Positions 53,059 to 61,889 of a DNA stretch of 64,000 bases are shown here, in pieces. A program made the translations under genes and the position numbers. The first letter of the stretch is position 1; each line of letters begins with the position of its first letter. The DNA is from Sporomusa termitida (GTDB taxonomy: Bacteria; Bacillota; Negativicutes; Sporomusales; Sporomusaceae), in assembly GCF_007641255.1 (NCBI RefSeq), contig NZ_CP036259.1, positions 1,736,001-1,800,000 of the forward strand. The letters are read 5' to 3'. The notes under the pieces were generated by a model that worked only from the letters and a program-made list of their open reading frames with translations, did not search any database and was not told where the DNA came from.

Positions 53059-54276
53059 ATGTTAAGGAGTGGGCTAATACTTATGATACGGCAAAAAGCT
53101 TTGGCGGGTCAATCCCCGTATACAATTGGCAAAGAATTAGGTATATCGAAAAATACGGCAAAGAAATATGCTGCCGGTGATACAGGACAGCACCGGCTGA
53201 AAGGTCGGACAAGGCCTTCTAAACTCGATCCATTTAAGTCCATAATCGACGAAATGGTACAAAACGGCATATTCAACTGTGTAGTAATCTATGAACACCT
53301 ACAAAACCTTGGTTATACAGGCGGCATTACCATCCTTAAGGACTATGTGAAGGACATGCGTCCAGCAAGGAATTCACCGGCGGTAAGGCGATATGAAACC
53401 CCTCCCGGTAAACAGGCTCAGATGGACTGGGGCATCACTCACTACCTGGATGAGCATGGCATCGTTCATAAAACGCCGGTATTCGTGATGATCATGGGTA
53501 GCTCAAGAAGTAAGTATGTGGAGTTCACGAAACGCTGCGATTTCTACAGCCTGCTTCGCTGCATGGTAAACGCCTTCGAATATTTCGGCGGTGTTCCCCA
53601 GGTTGTTCTCACTGACAGGATGAAGACAGTCATTGATGGCAGCGAGGCCGGCAAGCCGCTCTGGAATAAGCGCTTTGAGGATTTTGCCGCCGATATGGGC
53701 TTCCTACCAAAAGTTTGTCGGCCGAGAAGGCCTCAGACTAAAGGTAAGGTAGAACGGCTTGTGGACTATGTAAAAAACAACTTCCTTCCAGGCAGACAGT
53801 TTCTGGATGTTGACGACCTGAATCTTCAGGCACTGGAGTGGTGCCGTAAAGTGGATAGCAAACCACATGGTACTACGGGCGAAATACCACTTCATGCTTT
53901 ACAGAAGGAGCCGCTCCTGCCTCTACCGGATAAAGCGGTTCGCGATAACTATCGCTGGGAACTGCGAAAAGTGACGCGCGATGGTTTTGTCAGCTTTGAT
54001 GGAGCTAAATACGGCGTACCTTGGCAGTATAGCGGACGTGAAGTCAGAGTGCGAATTTCCGGTGACAAATTTGAGGCTTATGACGGCGAAGTGAGAATCG
54101 CCCATCATAAAGTGGTATATACATCGGGCAGAATCGTCTGGCTCAAAGGCCAGTATGAAGGATTGGCAGAAAGAAATGGGATGGCAGCCCCGTTTTCGTA
54201 TGCGAAGCAGACGGACAACCCGACGGTTGAAATCAGGCCGCTCAGCTTGTATGACAGGGTTGCCGGGGTGATCTGA
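53059..54276 (+). CDS. istA: IS21 transposase IstA
   Basis: The 405-residue protein has an N-terminal helix-turn-helix (TIGKELGISKNTAKKYAAGD) and an integrase core with the first Asp in QAQMDWGITHYL, the second in VVLTDRMKTVIDG and Glu in TKGKVERLVDYVKNN. The C-terminal beta domain includes RDGFVSFDGAKYGVPWQYSG. It cuts and joins the element ends. caggagg lies upstream of the ATG. Its last base overlaps the start of istB. No damage is visible. Confidence 0.93.
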   Translation: MLRSGLILMIRQKALAGQSPYTIGKELGISKNTAKKYAAGDTGQHRLKGRTRPSKLDPFKSIIDEMVQNGIFNCVVIYEHLQNLGYTGGITILKDYVKDMRPARNSPAVRRYETPPGKQAQMDWGITHYLDEHGIVHKTPVFVMIMGSSRSKYVEFTKRCDFYSLLRCMVNAFEYFGGVPQVVLTDRMKTVIDGSEAGKPLWNKRFEDFAADMGFLPKVCRPRRPQTKGKVERLVDYVKNNFLPGRQFLDVDDLNLQALEWCRKVDSKPHGTTGEIPLHALQKEPLLPLPDKAVRDNYRWELRKVTRDGFVSFDGAKYGVPWQYSGREVRVRISGDKFEAYDGEVRIAHHKVVYTSGRIVWLKGQYEGLAERNGMAAPFSYAKQTDNPTVEIRPLSLYDRVAGVI

Positions 54277-55073
54277 TGATAGAACTGGAACACACCCGTG
54301 ACCTTTTAAAAGAACTGGGACTTAGCACGGCATCTGAGCTGCTGGATGCACGGCTTGAGGCTGCGGCTCACAGTGAACTAACTTATTTATCATTCCTCGG
54401 AGGGCTTCTCGAAGTAGAGAACGCCGAGCGTAAACGGCGCAGCGAAGAAACAAGGATGAAATTATCTCGTCTTCCGCACCGTAAAACACTGGATGATTTC
54501 GATTTCAACTTTCAGCCAGGCATAGATAGCAGACAAATGAAAGAACTGGCAACACTAGCCTTTGCGGCACGGCGAGAAAATGTAGTGTTTCTCGGTCCGC
54601 CTGGTGTGGGTAAGACCCATCTTGCCGTTGGCCTGGCGGTTGAGGCGCTCAGAGCAGGCCTCACAGTATATTTCGTCAGCTTGGCTCAGCTCATTGCTGA
54701 TTTGAAAAAAGCCATGCTGACCGGTAAACTGGACCGGCGATGGAGGGTCTACACAAGGCCAGCCATACTGATCATTGATGAGGTTGGGTATGCGCAGCTC
54801 GACCGCGAGGCAGCGGAGTTAATGTTCCAGCTAATCTGCTCACGCTACGAGAAGGGCAGCATAATACTTACTAGCAACAAGTTCTTTAGCGACTGGGGCG
54901 AATTAATGAGCGACACCGTAATTGCAACGGCCTTGCTGGACCGGTTACTGCATCATGCCCATGTCATCAACATTCGCGGAGACACTTATAGACTCAGGGA
55001 TAGATTGAAGACCGGCGTAAAAACGGTGCCACCGGCTGACATCCATGCAGCGGACAAACCGGCGATATCTTGA
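54276..55073 (+). CDS. istB: IS21 helper ATPase IstB
   Basis: The 265-residue AAA+ protein has Walker A in FLGPPGVGKTHLAVGLAVEA (about 108-120), Walker B in AILIIDEVGYAQLD, and RYEKGSIILTSNKFFSDWGE followed by DTVIATALLDRLLHHAHVIN. IstB assembles on DNA and directs IstA to targets. It overlaps istA by one base (TGATG). The reading frame is intact, so the element is probably mobile. Confidence 0.93.
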   Translation: MIELEHTRDLLKELGLSTASELLDARLEAAAHSELTYLSFLGGLLEVENAERKRRSEETRMKLSRLPHRKTLDDFDFNFQPGIDSRQMKELATLAFAARRENVVFLGPPGVGKTHLAVGLAVEALRAGLTVYFVSLAQLIADLKKAMLTGKLDRRWRVYTRPAILIIDEVGYAQLDREAAELMFQLICSRYEKGSIILTSNKFFSDWGELMSDTVIATALLDRLLHHAHVINIRGDTYRLRDRLKTGVKTVPPADIHAADKPAIS

Positions 55074-55716
55074 TCGGCGGTTACGGGCTCCGGCGTTTTT
55101 ACTTCCGGCGAGTGGGTCATTTTTCAACCGGCGATTCGGTCATTTTTAATCCGGCGTTGACAAGATATGCAAGATGCAATGAAAGATATGGCAGTTTCCA
55201 TGCGTGATAACATTAGCACGATAGCCAGTACTTCTGAGGAAATATCCGCTCAGGCTGAAGAGATTGCAGCTATAACAAGTAGTTTAGAGCAGGCTTCGTT
55301 GCAATCACAGGAGAGAGTAAAGGAAACTGATAAGATAATAGGGCTTATTAGAAGTATTGCTGCGCAAATAAATCTCTTAGGTCTTAATGCCGCAATTGAG
55401 GCTGCCCGGGTCGGCGACGCTGGGCGGGGATTCGGCGTGGTAGCTGACGAAATACGCAAACTAGCGGCTAACAGCGCTGATTCAGTAAAGAGTATAGATG
55501 AAATCATACAAGTGATTCAGAGCGATAGTATTCGGTCCCATACACAACTGCAGCATGTGAAAGAAGCGGTAAATCAGATTGCGGAAGCAATAACGGAAGT
55601 AGCCAAAAATGTTCAACAGACTGTTCCCGTTGCGCATCAACTTGATGAGATGGCCGACAAACTCAGCAATGAAGGTAAATAGCACAGTTGCAGCAATTGT
55701 TGAACGACTATGAACA

Positions 55717-55779
55717 CGGCAGCAGAAGACCGGTTTGGCCACCCTGTGCGTAGACGGCAGACAGGGGCGATGGTGCTAG
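55717..55779 (+). pseudogene. Thiolase C-terminal scrap
   Basis: RQQKTGLATLCVDGRQG in frame before a TAG matches [17 protein letters not shown] at the end of the thiolase at 46338. Only about 20 codons remain. Confidence 0.65.
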
Positions 55780-55789
55780 GAGATTGGTG

Positions 55790-55906
55790 TGTCACCGAGT
55801 TGCGGTTATAACTGAAATCGGTAAGACTGCTGCAGTTTTTACCGTAGCAGCGGATCGGTGTACTATGACCATCAACTGTTTGTCTAATGGACTTGGTTCA
55901 ACGTAG
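55790..55906 (+). pseudogene. CoA-transferase subunit B, C-terminal fragment 2
   Basis: The frame VAVITEIGKTAAVFTVAADR, CTMTIN ends at a TAG at 55904. It matches RGKTAADFTVAEDLCTMSIQ of the intact subunit B with a short extension. It directly follows the thiolase scrap, reversing the order of the intact operon. Confidence 0.65.
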
Positions 55907-55981
55907 CAGTGCCGAGATAAGACATAATTGCATAAAATCTTTCTCGGCCTGGTTATCGTCGTATTTAAGAGGGGTGGAATT

Positions 55982-57286
55982 ATGAATACTTATGCAGAAC
56001 AATATCAATCCAAATTAACGATTCCGAATCAGATCGCAGCTCAGATTCAATCCGGCCAACATATTTTTACTGATATTGCACTTTCTCAGCCCAAAGCAAT
56101 TAGTGATGCTATTGGCGTTCGCGTCGCAGTCGAAGGACTGACCGGTGTCATTATGAACACAATGCTGGATTTGTACCCCATGCCTTGCTATCAGTCCGAA
56201 ATGGCAGGTAAACTGACCGGCATTTCCTGGTTTTCTAGTGCCGGAGCACGTAAAGCTATTAATAACGGTTACGGTGATGTTTTACCCGGTTATTATCGTG
56301 ACTTTCCCCGTGTTATACGTGACAATCTGGATATAGACGTCTTCTGTGCTGCTGTCGCTCCGATGGACAAACACGGCTATTTCAGCATGAGTACGGTCGG
56401 ATCCCTGAGCAAAGCACTGATTGGAAAGGCAAAATATATCTATCTGGAAGTGAACAAAAATCTTCCGCGTTCCCTGAGCGCCCCGGTTATTCATATCTCT
56501 CAGGTCAATGCATTATGTGAAAGCACCATGCCCTTGATCTCTTTTCCGCCTACGAAAATGAATGAAACAAGCATCAAGATTGGTGAACTGATTGCAAATG
56601 AAATTCCCAATGGGGCAACACTGCAGCTCGGTATCGGTACTATTCCTGAAGCAGTCGGTCTGGCGTTGAAAAGTAAGAAGAATCTCGGCATCCACACGGA
56701 AATGTTTACTGACAGTATGATTGAATTGATTGAATGCGGCGCTGTTGACAACAACTGCAAGCCGATTCATCAGGGAAAATCTGTAACTACTTTTGCTCTC
56801 GGCTCTCAGCGTATTTACGATTACATCGACGACAATCCGGCAATCGAAGTCCTGCCGGTAGATTACGTCAACGATCCAGCAGTTATTGCGCAGCATCCGA
56901 ATTTCATATCTATCAATTCTGCACTGGAAGTGGACTTCTATGGGCAGGTCTGTGCTGAGTCGGTGGGCACAAATCATGTTTCCGGTACAGGAGGTCAGCT
57001 AGATTATGTCCGTGGTGCTGTCCAGTCCAAGGGCGGCCAGAGTTTTCTTGCATTCTTTTCTACTGCGAAAAATGATACCATCAGCAAAATCGTTCCGACT
57101 CTGACCTCGGGCGCTATCGTATCCACCGGTAAAAATGACGTCGATAATATTGTGACTGAATATGGTATCGCTCGTCTACGCGGGCGCTCCCTAAGTGCTC
57201 GTACTAAAGCATTGATTGCAATTGCACATCCGAAATTCCGCGACGAACTAATTTTTGCCGCTAAGAAGATAAATATAATAATATGA
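55982..57286 (+). CDS. Acetyl-CoA hydrolase/transferase family CoA-transferase (butyrate/4-hydroxybutyrate:acetate type)
   Basis: The 434-residue protein has PKAISDAIGVRVAVEGLTGV in the N-terminal domain, MDKHGYFSMSTVGSLSKALI, LQLGIGTIPEAVGLAL, the catalytic Glu in NLGIHTEMFTDSMIELI, and GTGGQLDYVRGAVQSKGGQS, VTEYGIARLRGRS and AHPKFRDEL near the end. These enzymes exchange CoA between butyryl-CoA (or hydroxybutyryl-CoA) and acetate. It can finish butyrate formation by regenerating acetyl-CoA. ATG 55982 follows agaggggtgg. It is a single-chain family-I enzyme, unlike the two-subunit transferase at 45 kb. It ends before a terminator. Confidence 0.9.
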   Translation: MNTYAEQYQSKLTIPNQIAAQIQSGQHIFTDIALSQPKAISDAIGVRVAVEGLTGVIMNTMLDLYPMPCYQSEMAGKLTGISWFSSAGARKAINNGYGDVLPGYYRDFPRVIRDNLDIDVFCAAVAPMDKHGYFSMSTVGSLSKALIGKAKYIYLEVNKNLPRSLSAPVIHISQVNALCESTMPLISFPPTKMNETSIKIGELIANEIPNGATLQLGIGTIPEAVGLALKSKKNLGIHTEMFTDSMIELIECGAVDNNCKPIHQGKSVTTFALGSQRIYDYIDDNPAIEVLPVDYVNDPAVIAQHPNFISINSALEVDFYGQVCAESVGTNHVSGTGGQLDYVRGAVQSKGGQSFLAFFSTAKNDTISKIVPTLTSGAIVSTGKNDVDNIVTEYGIARLRGRSLSARTKALIAIAHPKFRDELIFAAKKINIII

Positions 57287-57314
57287 TTGCATCGTATTAT
57301 TCAGACCGCAGACA

Positions 57315-57350
57315 AAAAGGCACTTTACGCAAAAGGAAGGTGCCTTTTGT
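57315..57350 (+). terminator. Terminator after the CoA-transferase
   Basis: AAAAAGGCAC and GGTGCCTTTT form a stem around a loop of about 14 bases, followed by T residues. It closes the butyrate gene block. Confidence 0.7.
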
Positions 57351-57420
57351 CAATGAGTTGAAGCAAGGAGATAAAAAAGCAAGTTTTACCGACTAACACG
57401 GTGGAGGGTTTTCACCCGGA

Positions 57421-57543
57421 TGCTGCGCAAATATACCAAGACCATTTACCCCACCGACGACTCTGTCAGAAAGTCTGTTTTCCTGTCAATACAGGAAATT
57501 GCTAAAAAATGGAGTATGCCTATCCGTGATTGGGGTATCTAAT
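57421..57543 (+). pseudogene. IS256-family transposase C-terminal fragment
   Basis: [20 protein letters not shown] and [19 protein letters not shown] before a TAA match the conserved end of IS256 transposases (IYPTDxAVRK, W.xPIRDWG). The DDE core is missing. Confidence 0.8.
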
Positions 57544-58047
57544 AGGGCAGCTCATGATGTTTTTCGATGACAGGTTCCAGCTGTCCTGCGTTAGTTAATT
57601 GCTGGGGGCGCTGCCCCGGACCCCCGAGGTTTATCGTTTTTGTTTTCCAAGGCGGCGATAAACAAGGCGACACTCTCAGGAGCATCGCCGCCACACCTAA
57701 CCTGATGCATCGCTCGGGTCGCACCTCTGCGTTGCCCTATCCTGTACATCAGTAAAAGCATGAGTTAGCTTACCCAATATTCTGAATGATTATTCCATTT
57801 GCACGGTTTGCGCTATACTCCTCATTTTGGCTCTATATCAAGGCAATTTCGATCATTTAGACAACTTCAATGAAAAATGTAAGGAAAAAGTAGGTCGCCA
57901 GTTCGGTCCCACTGGTGTCATGATTACCTGAAATGAACTATCTTTGAATCCCAAAAGTCACTATTTCTTATCATAAGGAATTTTAAATTGCAAAACTATC
58001 AATAGACTCCCAAGGTAATCGCCAAAACAATTCTCATAGTGAAAGTT
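57544..58047. other. Gene-free region
   Basis: I see no credible gene. A GC-rich inverted sequence GGGGGCGCTGCCCCGGACCC near 57602 may be a mobile-repeat scrap. The right part is AT-rich and leads to the end of the minus-strand SDR gene. Confidence 0.4.
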
Positions 58048-58806
58048 TTAATATGCAGTCCAACCACCATCGACGGTTAAAACGGTACCATTAACAAAGC
58101 TGGAATCATCTGAAGCCAGGAACAGAGCAGTTCGTGCTATTTCTTCCGGTTCACCAATCCGTGGTACCGTACTCATTCCGCTCGTACATATCGCTGCACC
58201 CTTCTGATTAATATTGGTCATAGTTATATTAATATTGGTTTTTACTGCTCCTGGAGCTATGGCATTGCAACGAATTCCTTCTTTTGCATATTGGAAACCC
58301 GTATTCTTGGTTAATCCTATTACTGCATGCTTGGAAGCAGTATAGGCAGCACCAGCTATACTTCCATGAAATCCTCCGACCGAAGCTATATTGATAATTA
58401 CCCCACCACTTTTAGCAAAAAAAATTGGCAATACTTTTCTAGTAGCCCGCATTACGGAAGTGGCATTAACTTCTAACACTTTGCACCAAGATTCGTCTGT
58501 AACATCAGCAACTGCAGCCATATTATCCATTATTCCTGCATTGTTGACTAGTATATCAACTGTTCCATAAGTTGCAGCAGTAGTATCAATTAGATTTTGA
58601 ATGTCGTCTTCTTTGGTTACATTAGTTAATATAGCCATTGCAGAACCACCATTTGCCTCAATTTCACCTACCGTTTCGTTCGCACCTTCTAAATTAAGAT
58701 CAGACACTACCACATTTGCTCCTTCTTGAGCAAATAGTATTGCAATGGATTTCCCCATTCCTGAAGCAGCTCCTGTCACTATAGCTACTTTTTCCTTAAG
58801 TTTCAT
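58048..58806 (-). CDS. Short-chain dehydrogenase
   Basis: The 252-residue enzyme has the cofactor motif TGAASGMGKSIA, DLNLEGANETVGEIEANGG (an Asp after strand 2 favours NAD), NNAGIMDNMAAVAD, catalytic Ser in NIASVGGFHG, Tyr/Lys in AAYTASKHAV, and GTVLTVDGGWTAY at the end. gggagg lies before the ATG at 58806; the longer frame from 58851 lacks a site. It pairs with a second SDR upstream, 87 bases apart in the same direction. The substrate is unknown; secondary alcohols or hydroxysteroids are typical. Confidence 0.85.
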   Translation of the reverse strand: MKLKEKVAIVTGAASGMGKSIAILFAQEGANVVVSDLNLEGANETVGEIEANGGSAMAILTNVTKEDDIQNLIDTTAATYGTVDILVNNAGIMDNMAAVADVTDESWCKVLEVNATSVMRATRKVLPIFFAKSGGVIINIASVGGFHGSIAGAAYTASKHAVIGLTKNTGFQYAKEGIRCNAIAPGAVKTNINITMTNINQKGAAICTSGMSTVPRIGEPEEIARTALFLASDDSSFVNGTVLTVDGGWTAY

Positions 58807-58893
58807 TTTTTCCTCCCGTAACATAATATGTTTATATTTTTGTCGTTGCAATTTCTTAGTAGGAATAAGGATCGCTCGGCCAAAATATATTGC

Positions 58894-59706
58894 TTACTTA
58901 TTTTTCATCCCAGCAACACAACCACCATCGCAAAGTATATCCACCCCGGTTAAATATCCTGCTTTATCGCTTACACAAAAAGCAAATAAATCTGCAATTT
59001 CTTCTACACGCCCTAGACGCTTTATTGCACAAAATTTGATGTGACTCTCAACGCTTTCTTTTTCCAATTCACCCATAGGCGTCTGAAAAGAGCCTGGCGA
59101 TACGGAAATCACTCGAATACCTTTCTGCCCAAACCGTGCTGCATCAGTTTTGGCGTACCAAATAACAAAGTTTTTGGAAATACCGTATGCCATACTTGAC
59201 CTAAGCTTTTGAGGAAAAACGTTAATCATTGCTATCATTTTATTTATGAATGTTTCTTTGTTGATTCTACTGTACTTGTACTCTCTCTGGGGAATATTTA
59301 TTCTCGGGACAAGGTAGCCAGACATTGATGCAACATCTAACATGCAAGAACCTTCCTCCATGATGCCGTAAAAAGCCTCATGCATGTTGATTGTCCCCAG
59401 AGCATTCGCTTCCATTATTGTTTTAGCTTCACTCATATGTGGAGACAGACCTGCAGCCTGTATTACGGAAGAAATCACTCCAATTTCCCTCGCATGTGCT
59501 GCTAGTTTGGCTACTGAAGCATATTTTGAAATATCACACGCAAAGGATTCCGCTTCAATTCCTTCAGCGCTTAATTCTTCAAGAGCGTTTTGTAGTTTAT
59601 TAATTGTTCTACCTGCAATAATTATGTAATTATTTTTACCTAATATTTTTGCGGTTGCAAGTCCCATTCCGCTGCCACCACCAGTAATTACACATACTTT
59701 TTTCAT
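58894..59706 (-). CDS. Short-chain dehydrogenase (hydroxysteroid-dehydrogenase-like)
   Basis: The 270-residue enzyme has TGGGSGMGLATAK, IIAGRTINKLQNALEEL (Arg favours NADP), the atypical QAAGLSPHMSEAKTIMEANA, catalytic Ser in VASMSGYLVPR, and Tyr/Lys far downstream in MAYGISKNFVIWYAK after an insertion of about 35 residues. This spacing is seen in 3-alpha-hydroxysteroid-type SDRs. gggagtg lies before the ATG. It is first in a two-gene minus-strand unit. No link to the BKACE island is evident from regulation, since no sigma-54 site was found here. Confidence 0.82.
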   Translation of the reverse strand: MKKVCVITGGGSGMGLATAKILGKNNYIIIAGRTINKLQNALEELSAEGIEAESFACDISKYASVAKLAAHAREIGVISSVIQAAGLSPHMSEAKTIMEANALGTINMHEAFYGIMEEGSCMLDVASMSGYLVPRINIPQREYKYSRINKETFINKMIAMINVFPQKLRSSMAYGISKNFVIWYAKTDAARFGQKGIRVISVSPGSFQTPMGELEKESVESHIKFCAIKRLGRVEEIADLFAFCVSDKAGYLTGVDILCDGGCVAGMKNK

Positions 59707-60060
59707 TTTTCACTCCCGTCTAATCTAATAACTTCTGACTTCTTTTGAAGTAATACTTCACCATTCCCCTTACAGGAAAATATTTAACAATTTCAACTTC
59801 GGACATTTTATCTTATTGTTCCCAACTACTAGCAAATTATGATATGCTTTGTCAAAAAGAGTTAAAACAAAAATCATTGAGCAACCTTGATAGTTCATCT
59901 GCTCTTAACAAATTGTAACTGTTAATATTTTCGATTTAAACTTGAACAATTTACAGTGCCAATAAAATCATAATTCAATATCCACCATACTGCCCGGTGC
60001 CGCCTGTATCCGACCAACTAACCCGCGCCACTCATCACAAGTCAAGAAAGACTGCCCTGC
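59707..60060. other. Gene-poor region, likely old junction
   Basis: It is AT-rich in the left part and holds promoters for the SDR pair, none of which I can place with confidence. The right part (59970-60060) continues the frame of the small gene at 60061 beyond a TAG stop (AGQSFLTCDEWRGLVGRIQA). Confidence 0.4.
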
Positions 60061-60213
60061 CTAGACAACTAAAGCTGGCACACGGAAATTCACGGTGTTC
60101 CCAAAACTGGCTACAGAAAGAACGCCGCCATAAGCGGCGAGTGCAATACGATTAAAGTCAATGATAGGGAGGGCCTGCTCCAGGAAAAACTTCTTATTAA
60201 CTGATACTTTCAT
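60061..60213 (-). CDS. Small unknown protein, possibly truncated by a TAG stop
   Basis: gtgagg precedes ATG 60213, and the frame encodes MKVSVNKKFFLEQALPIIDF, NRIALAAYGGVLSVASFGNT and VNFRVPALVV before TAG. The same frame runs on for about 30 more residues to a TGA near 59970, so the original product was probably about 80 residues. No family recognised. It is the last gene of a minus-strand set with a phage-like flavour. Confidence 0.45.
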   Translation of the reverse strand: MKVSVNKKFFLEQALPIIDFNRIALAAYGGVLSVASFGNTVNFRVPALVV

Positions 60214-60264
60214 AGATATACCTCACTAAGCGATAGTTAACGTTTCAATAGGTGGCTTTGCCGC

Positions 60265-60456
60265 CTATTTTTCTTGATAGAAGATAAGCATAATAGTGTC
60301 TTTATCAAGAACCAGGGTTTCTCCAGAAATGTGCTTGTCAAAAATCCAGCCAGCCTGGGCTTGTTCATTTAAGATTTCCTCAAGCCGCTCACCATCGAGT
60401 CGTGAGGTTCCTAAAAACCCTTTTTTCTTTACCTCAACCACTTTATATTGTCGCAT
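60265..60456 (-). CDS. DUF4177-like small protein
   Basis: The 63-residue product MRQYKVVEVKKKGFLGTSRL, EEILNEQAQAGWIFDKHISG and LVLDKDTIMLIFYQEK has the DUF4177 outline (YKVVEV ... EEILNExxxxGWxF ... LVLxxD...LIF). Start at 60456 follows aggagag; the frame from 60498 is less likely. The function of the family is not established. Confidence 0.7.
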   Translation of the reverse strand: MRQYKVVEVKKKGFLGTSRLDGERLEEILNEQAQAGWIFDKHISGETLVLDKDTIMLIFYQEK

Positions 60457-60498
60457 CTTGACTCTCCTCTCGTAAATTTTTTGTTTAATAGTAAGCAT

Positions 60499-60828
60499 CT
60501 AATCATCATTTGATATGTTATTAGGTTTTCTTCCGGTGTATATCTTATACTGTGTAGCACACAATGCAGCACCTGTTAAAGCTGAAGTCAAGAATAATTC
60601 CGTAACTATGTACCGCCAGTTAAGGGCAACTACTGTAGACTCAAAGCTTTTGGGGATATTCCACACAAAATGAAACTCTGTTACCGTATGGGATCGTACT
60701 GTAGTACCGATATTCTCTGATCTTTGCACTAGGCATGGTATATAGATATTGATCAAAATTATCGCGGAGAAATAGAAAATGAGGATGTTTCGTTGCACTT
60801 TAGGCATAGGCTTAGCACCCCATTTCAT
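60499..60828 (-). CDS. Small membrane protein of unknown function
   Basis: From ATG 60828 the product has about 109 residues with two hydrophobic helices (NILIFYFSAIILINIYIPCL and ELFLTSALTGAALCATQY) and an extracytoplasmic loop between them. A weak gga site precedes this ATG; a longer frame to 60936 would need a TTG and runs into the neighbouring gene. No family recognised. Confidence 0.5.
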   Translation of the reverse strand: MKWGAKPMPKVQRNILIFYFSAIILINIYIPCLVQRSENIGTTVRSHTVTEFHFVWNIPKSFESTVVALNWRYIVTELFLTSALTGAALCATQYKIYTGRKPNNISNDD

Positions 60829-60919
60829 CGTATTATTTCCATACTCCGCACTCCGGGGCTTCTTTGATTCTGGCGGAAATGATCTGGAAAGCACATAGCT
60901 ATTACTATGGCACGTGAGA

Positions 60920-61108
60920 TTAATTACCTCCACCAAACATTATATAAATCATCAGTAAAAAACCTAAGATAATAACCCAATTTATAGCTCGTGCTGAGGA
61001 TTTTGTCTGCTGTTTTCGAGCACGTTCTGCCTCAATACGCTCGCGGGCTTTAATACGCTCAAGTTCTTCCTCATAAATTCTTTTCTTTTGCTCTTTTGTA
61101 AGTGGCAT
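60920..61108 (-). CDS. Small basic-acidic helix protein with C-terminal membrane anchor
   Basis: The 62-residue product MPLTKEQKKRIYEEELERIK, ARERIEAERARKQQ has a charged N-terminal helix and one membrane segment (INWVIILGFLLMIYIMFGGG) at the end. agaggtg lies before ATG 61108. Proteins with the TKEQKKRIYEEE start and a C-terminal helix are widespread small tail-anchored proteins in Firmicutes; function unknown. Confidence 0.65.
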   Translation of the reverse strand: MPLTKEQKKRIYEEELERIKARERIEAERARKQQTKSSARAINWVIILGFLLMIYIMFGGGN

Positions 61109-61559
61109 AATGTTCACCTCTAAAGAGAATGGTTAGAAGAATAACCTTGCTATAAGTACATTCTAGAAGAAGTACTTATAAACACGGCTTGTCTGATTAC
61201 TTGCCGTGTTTTGCTGCGTCTATGCTGAATTTTACACGGTTCTGAAGTCCTGGCGGCGTTAAAGTGGTGTTACTTCTGCACTAATAAATTAAGTATAATG
61301 CCGAATAACTTTGACGATTTGGTTGGCTTCGATCATCTGATCCTCAAGGCTAGAAATATCAAGTTTAATTTCGGAAATGTCAGTTTTTAACTTGATAACA
61401 TTCAGTTTCGATACAGACCAAGGCGTTGATGGACAGTTTGTATTTTGCTAAGTATTTGTTTTAATAGTTAGTCTCTCATAATATCACCTCGCTTTATCCA
61501 TATCCATATTTGCAGGAATGGGGCGGTTTGCATGGAGAGGCAGCGAATAAAGCAGCAGC
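61109..61559. other. Region with one coiled-coil gene scrap
   Basis: On the minus strand between about 61420 and 61290 the frame reads LNVIKLKTDISEIKLDISSL, EDQMIEANQIVKVIRHYT before a stop, a coiled-coil tail without a start. The rest shows no gene. A hairpin-like repeat (aagtacttataa) lies near 61165. Confidence 0.4.
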
Positions 61560-61889
61560 TTATTTACTTCGATGATCGTCACCTAAGATCGGAATAATAT
61601 GCTTAATCAGGAAAGCCTTTTGTTCTTCGGGCGAAAGGCTTTCAAACAGTTTTGTTAGTTCTTCTTGACTGATTTCTTTATCTACTTGAGTATTTTTTTG
61701 TCTGCCTAAAAGTTCGTCCGTGGTAACACCAAAAAAATCAGCAAGTCGGCCTAACGTGGCATTGTCGGGCTCTCTGCTATTAATTTCATAATGTGCATAG
61801 GTGCCGCGAGCAATACCAAGCAAATTAGCCATCTCTTGTTGGGTAAGTTTTTTCTTTTCGCGCAACTGTTTTAAACGTTCACCAAGCAT
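61560..61889 (-). CDS. XRE-family transcriptional repressor
   Basis: The 109-residue protein begins MLGERLKQLREKKKLTQQEM and has a Cro/C1 helix-turn-helix at about 16-38 (LTQQEMANLLGIARGTYAHY), RLADFFGVTTDELLGRQ, and an acidic tail (EELTKLFESLSPEEQKAF). aaaggagg precedes the ATG. It stands divergent from the plus-strand small genes, the layout of a phage-type repressor, though only a few phage-like genes follow here. Confidence 0.85.
   Translation of the reverse strand: MLGERLKQLREKKKLTQQEMANLLGIARGTYAHYEINSREPDNATLGRLADFFGVTTDELLGRQKNTQVDKEISQEELTKLFESLSPEEQKAFLIKHIIPILGDDHRSK

Larger units (their letters stand above)
52955..55162 (+). mobile_element. Complete IS21-family insertion sequence, 2208 bp
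   Basis: The left end TGTCACCGCCGGGATATAAT and the reverse complement of the right end TGTCAACGCCGGATTAAAAA are imperfect inverted repeats starting TGTCA. A 4-base direct repeat AGAT flanks both ends (52951-52954 and 55163-55166). It carries intact istA and istB, and internal GGTCATTTTT-like repeats near the right end. Confidence 0.92.
52622..55682 (+). pseudogene. Soluble chemoreceptor (methyl-accepting type) interrupted by IS21
   Basis: The N-terminal part (52622-52954, 111 codons) has no membrane segment and a small sensor domain ending GAVIGGISVAESID. The C-terminal part (55167-55682) is a signalling domain: [40 protein letters not shown], then the hairpin tip [20 protein letters not shown] and [20 protein letters not shown]. 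Removing 52955-55162 with one copy of AGAT restores an exact 282-residue frame. The intact protein would signal to CheA from the cytoplasm, perhaps sensing the island's substrate. The start may also be 52607. Confidence 0.9.

Noticed and set aside
57539-57755. Overlapping 61- and 62-residue frames on both strands near the GC-rich inverted sequence
   Set aside because: Mutually overlapping on opposite strands, no ribosome sites, and produced by an inverted GC-rich repeat.
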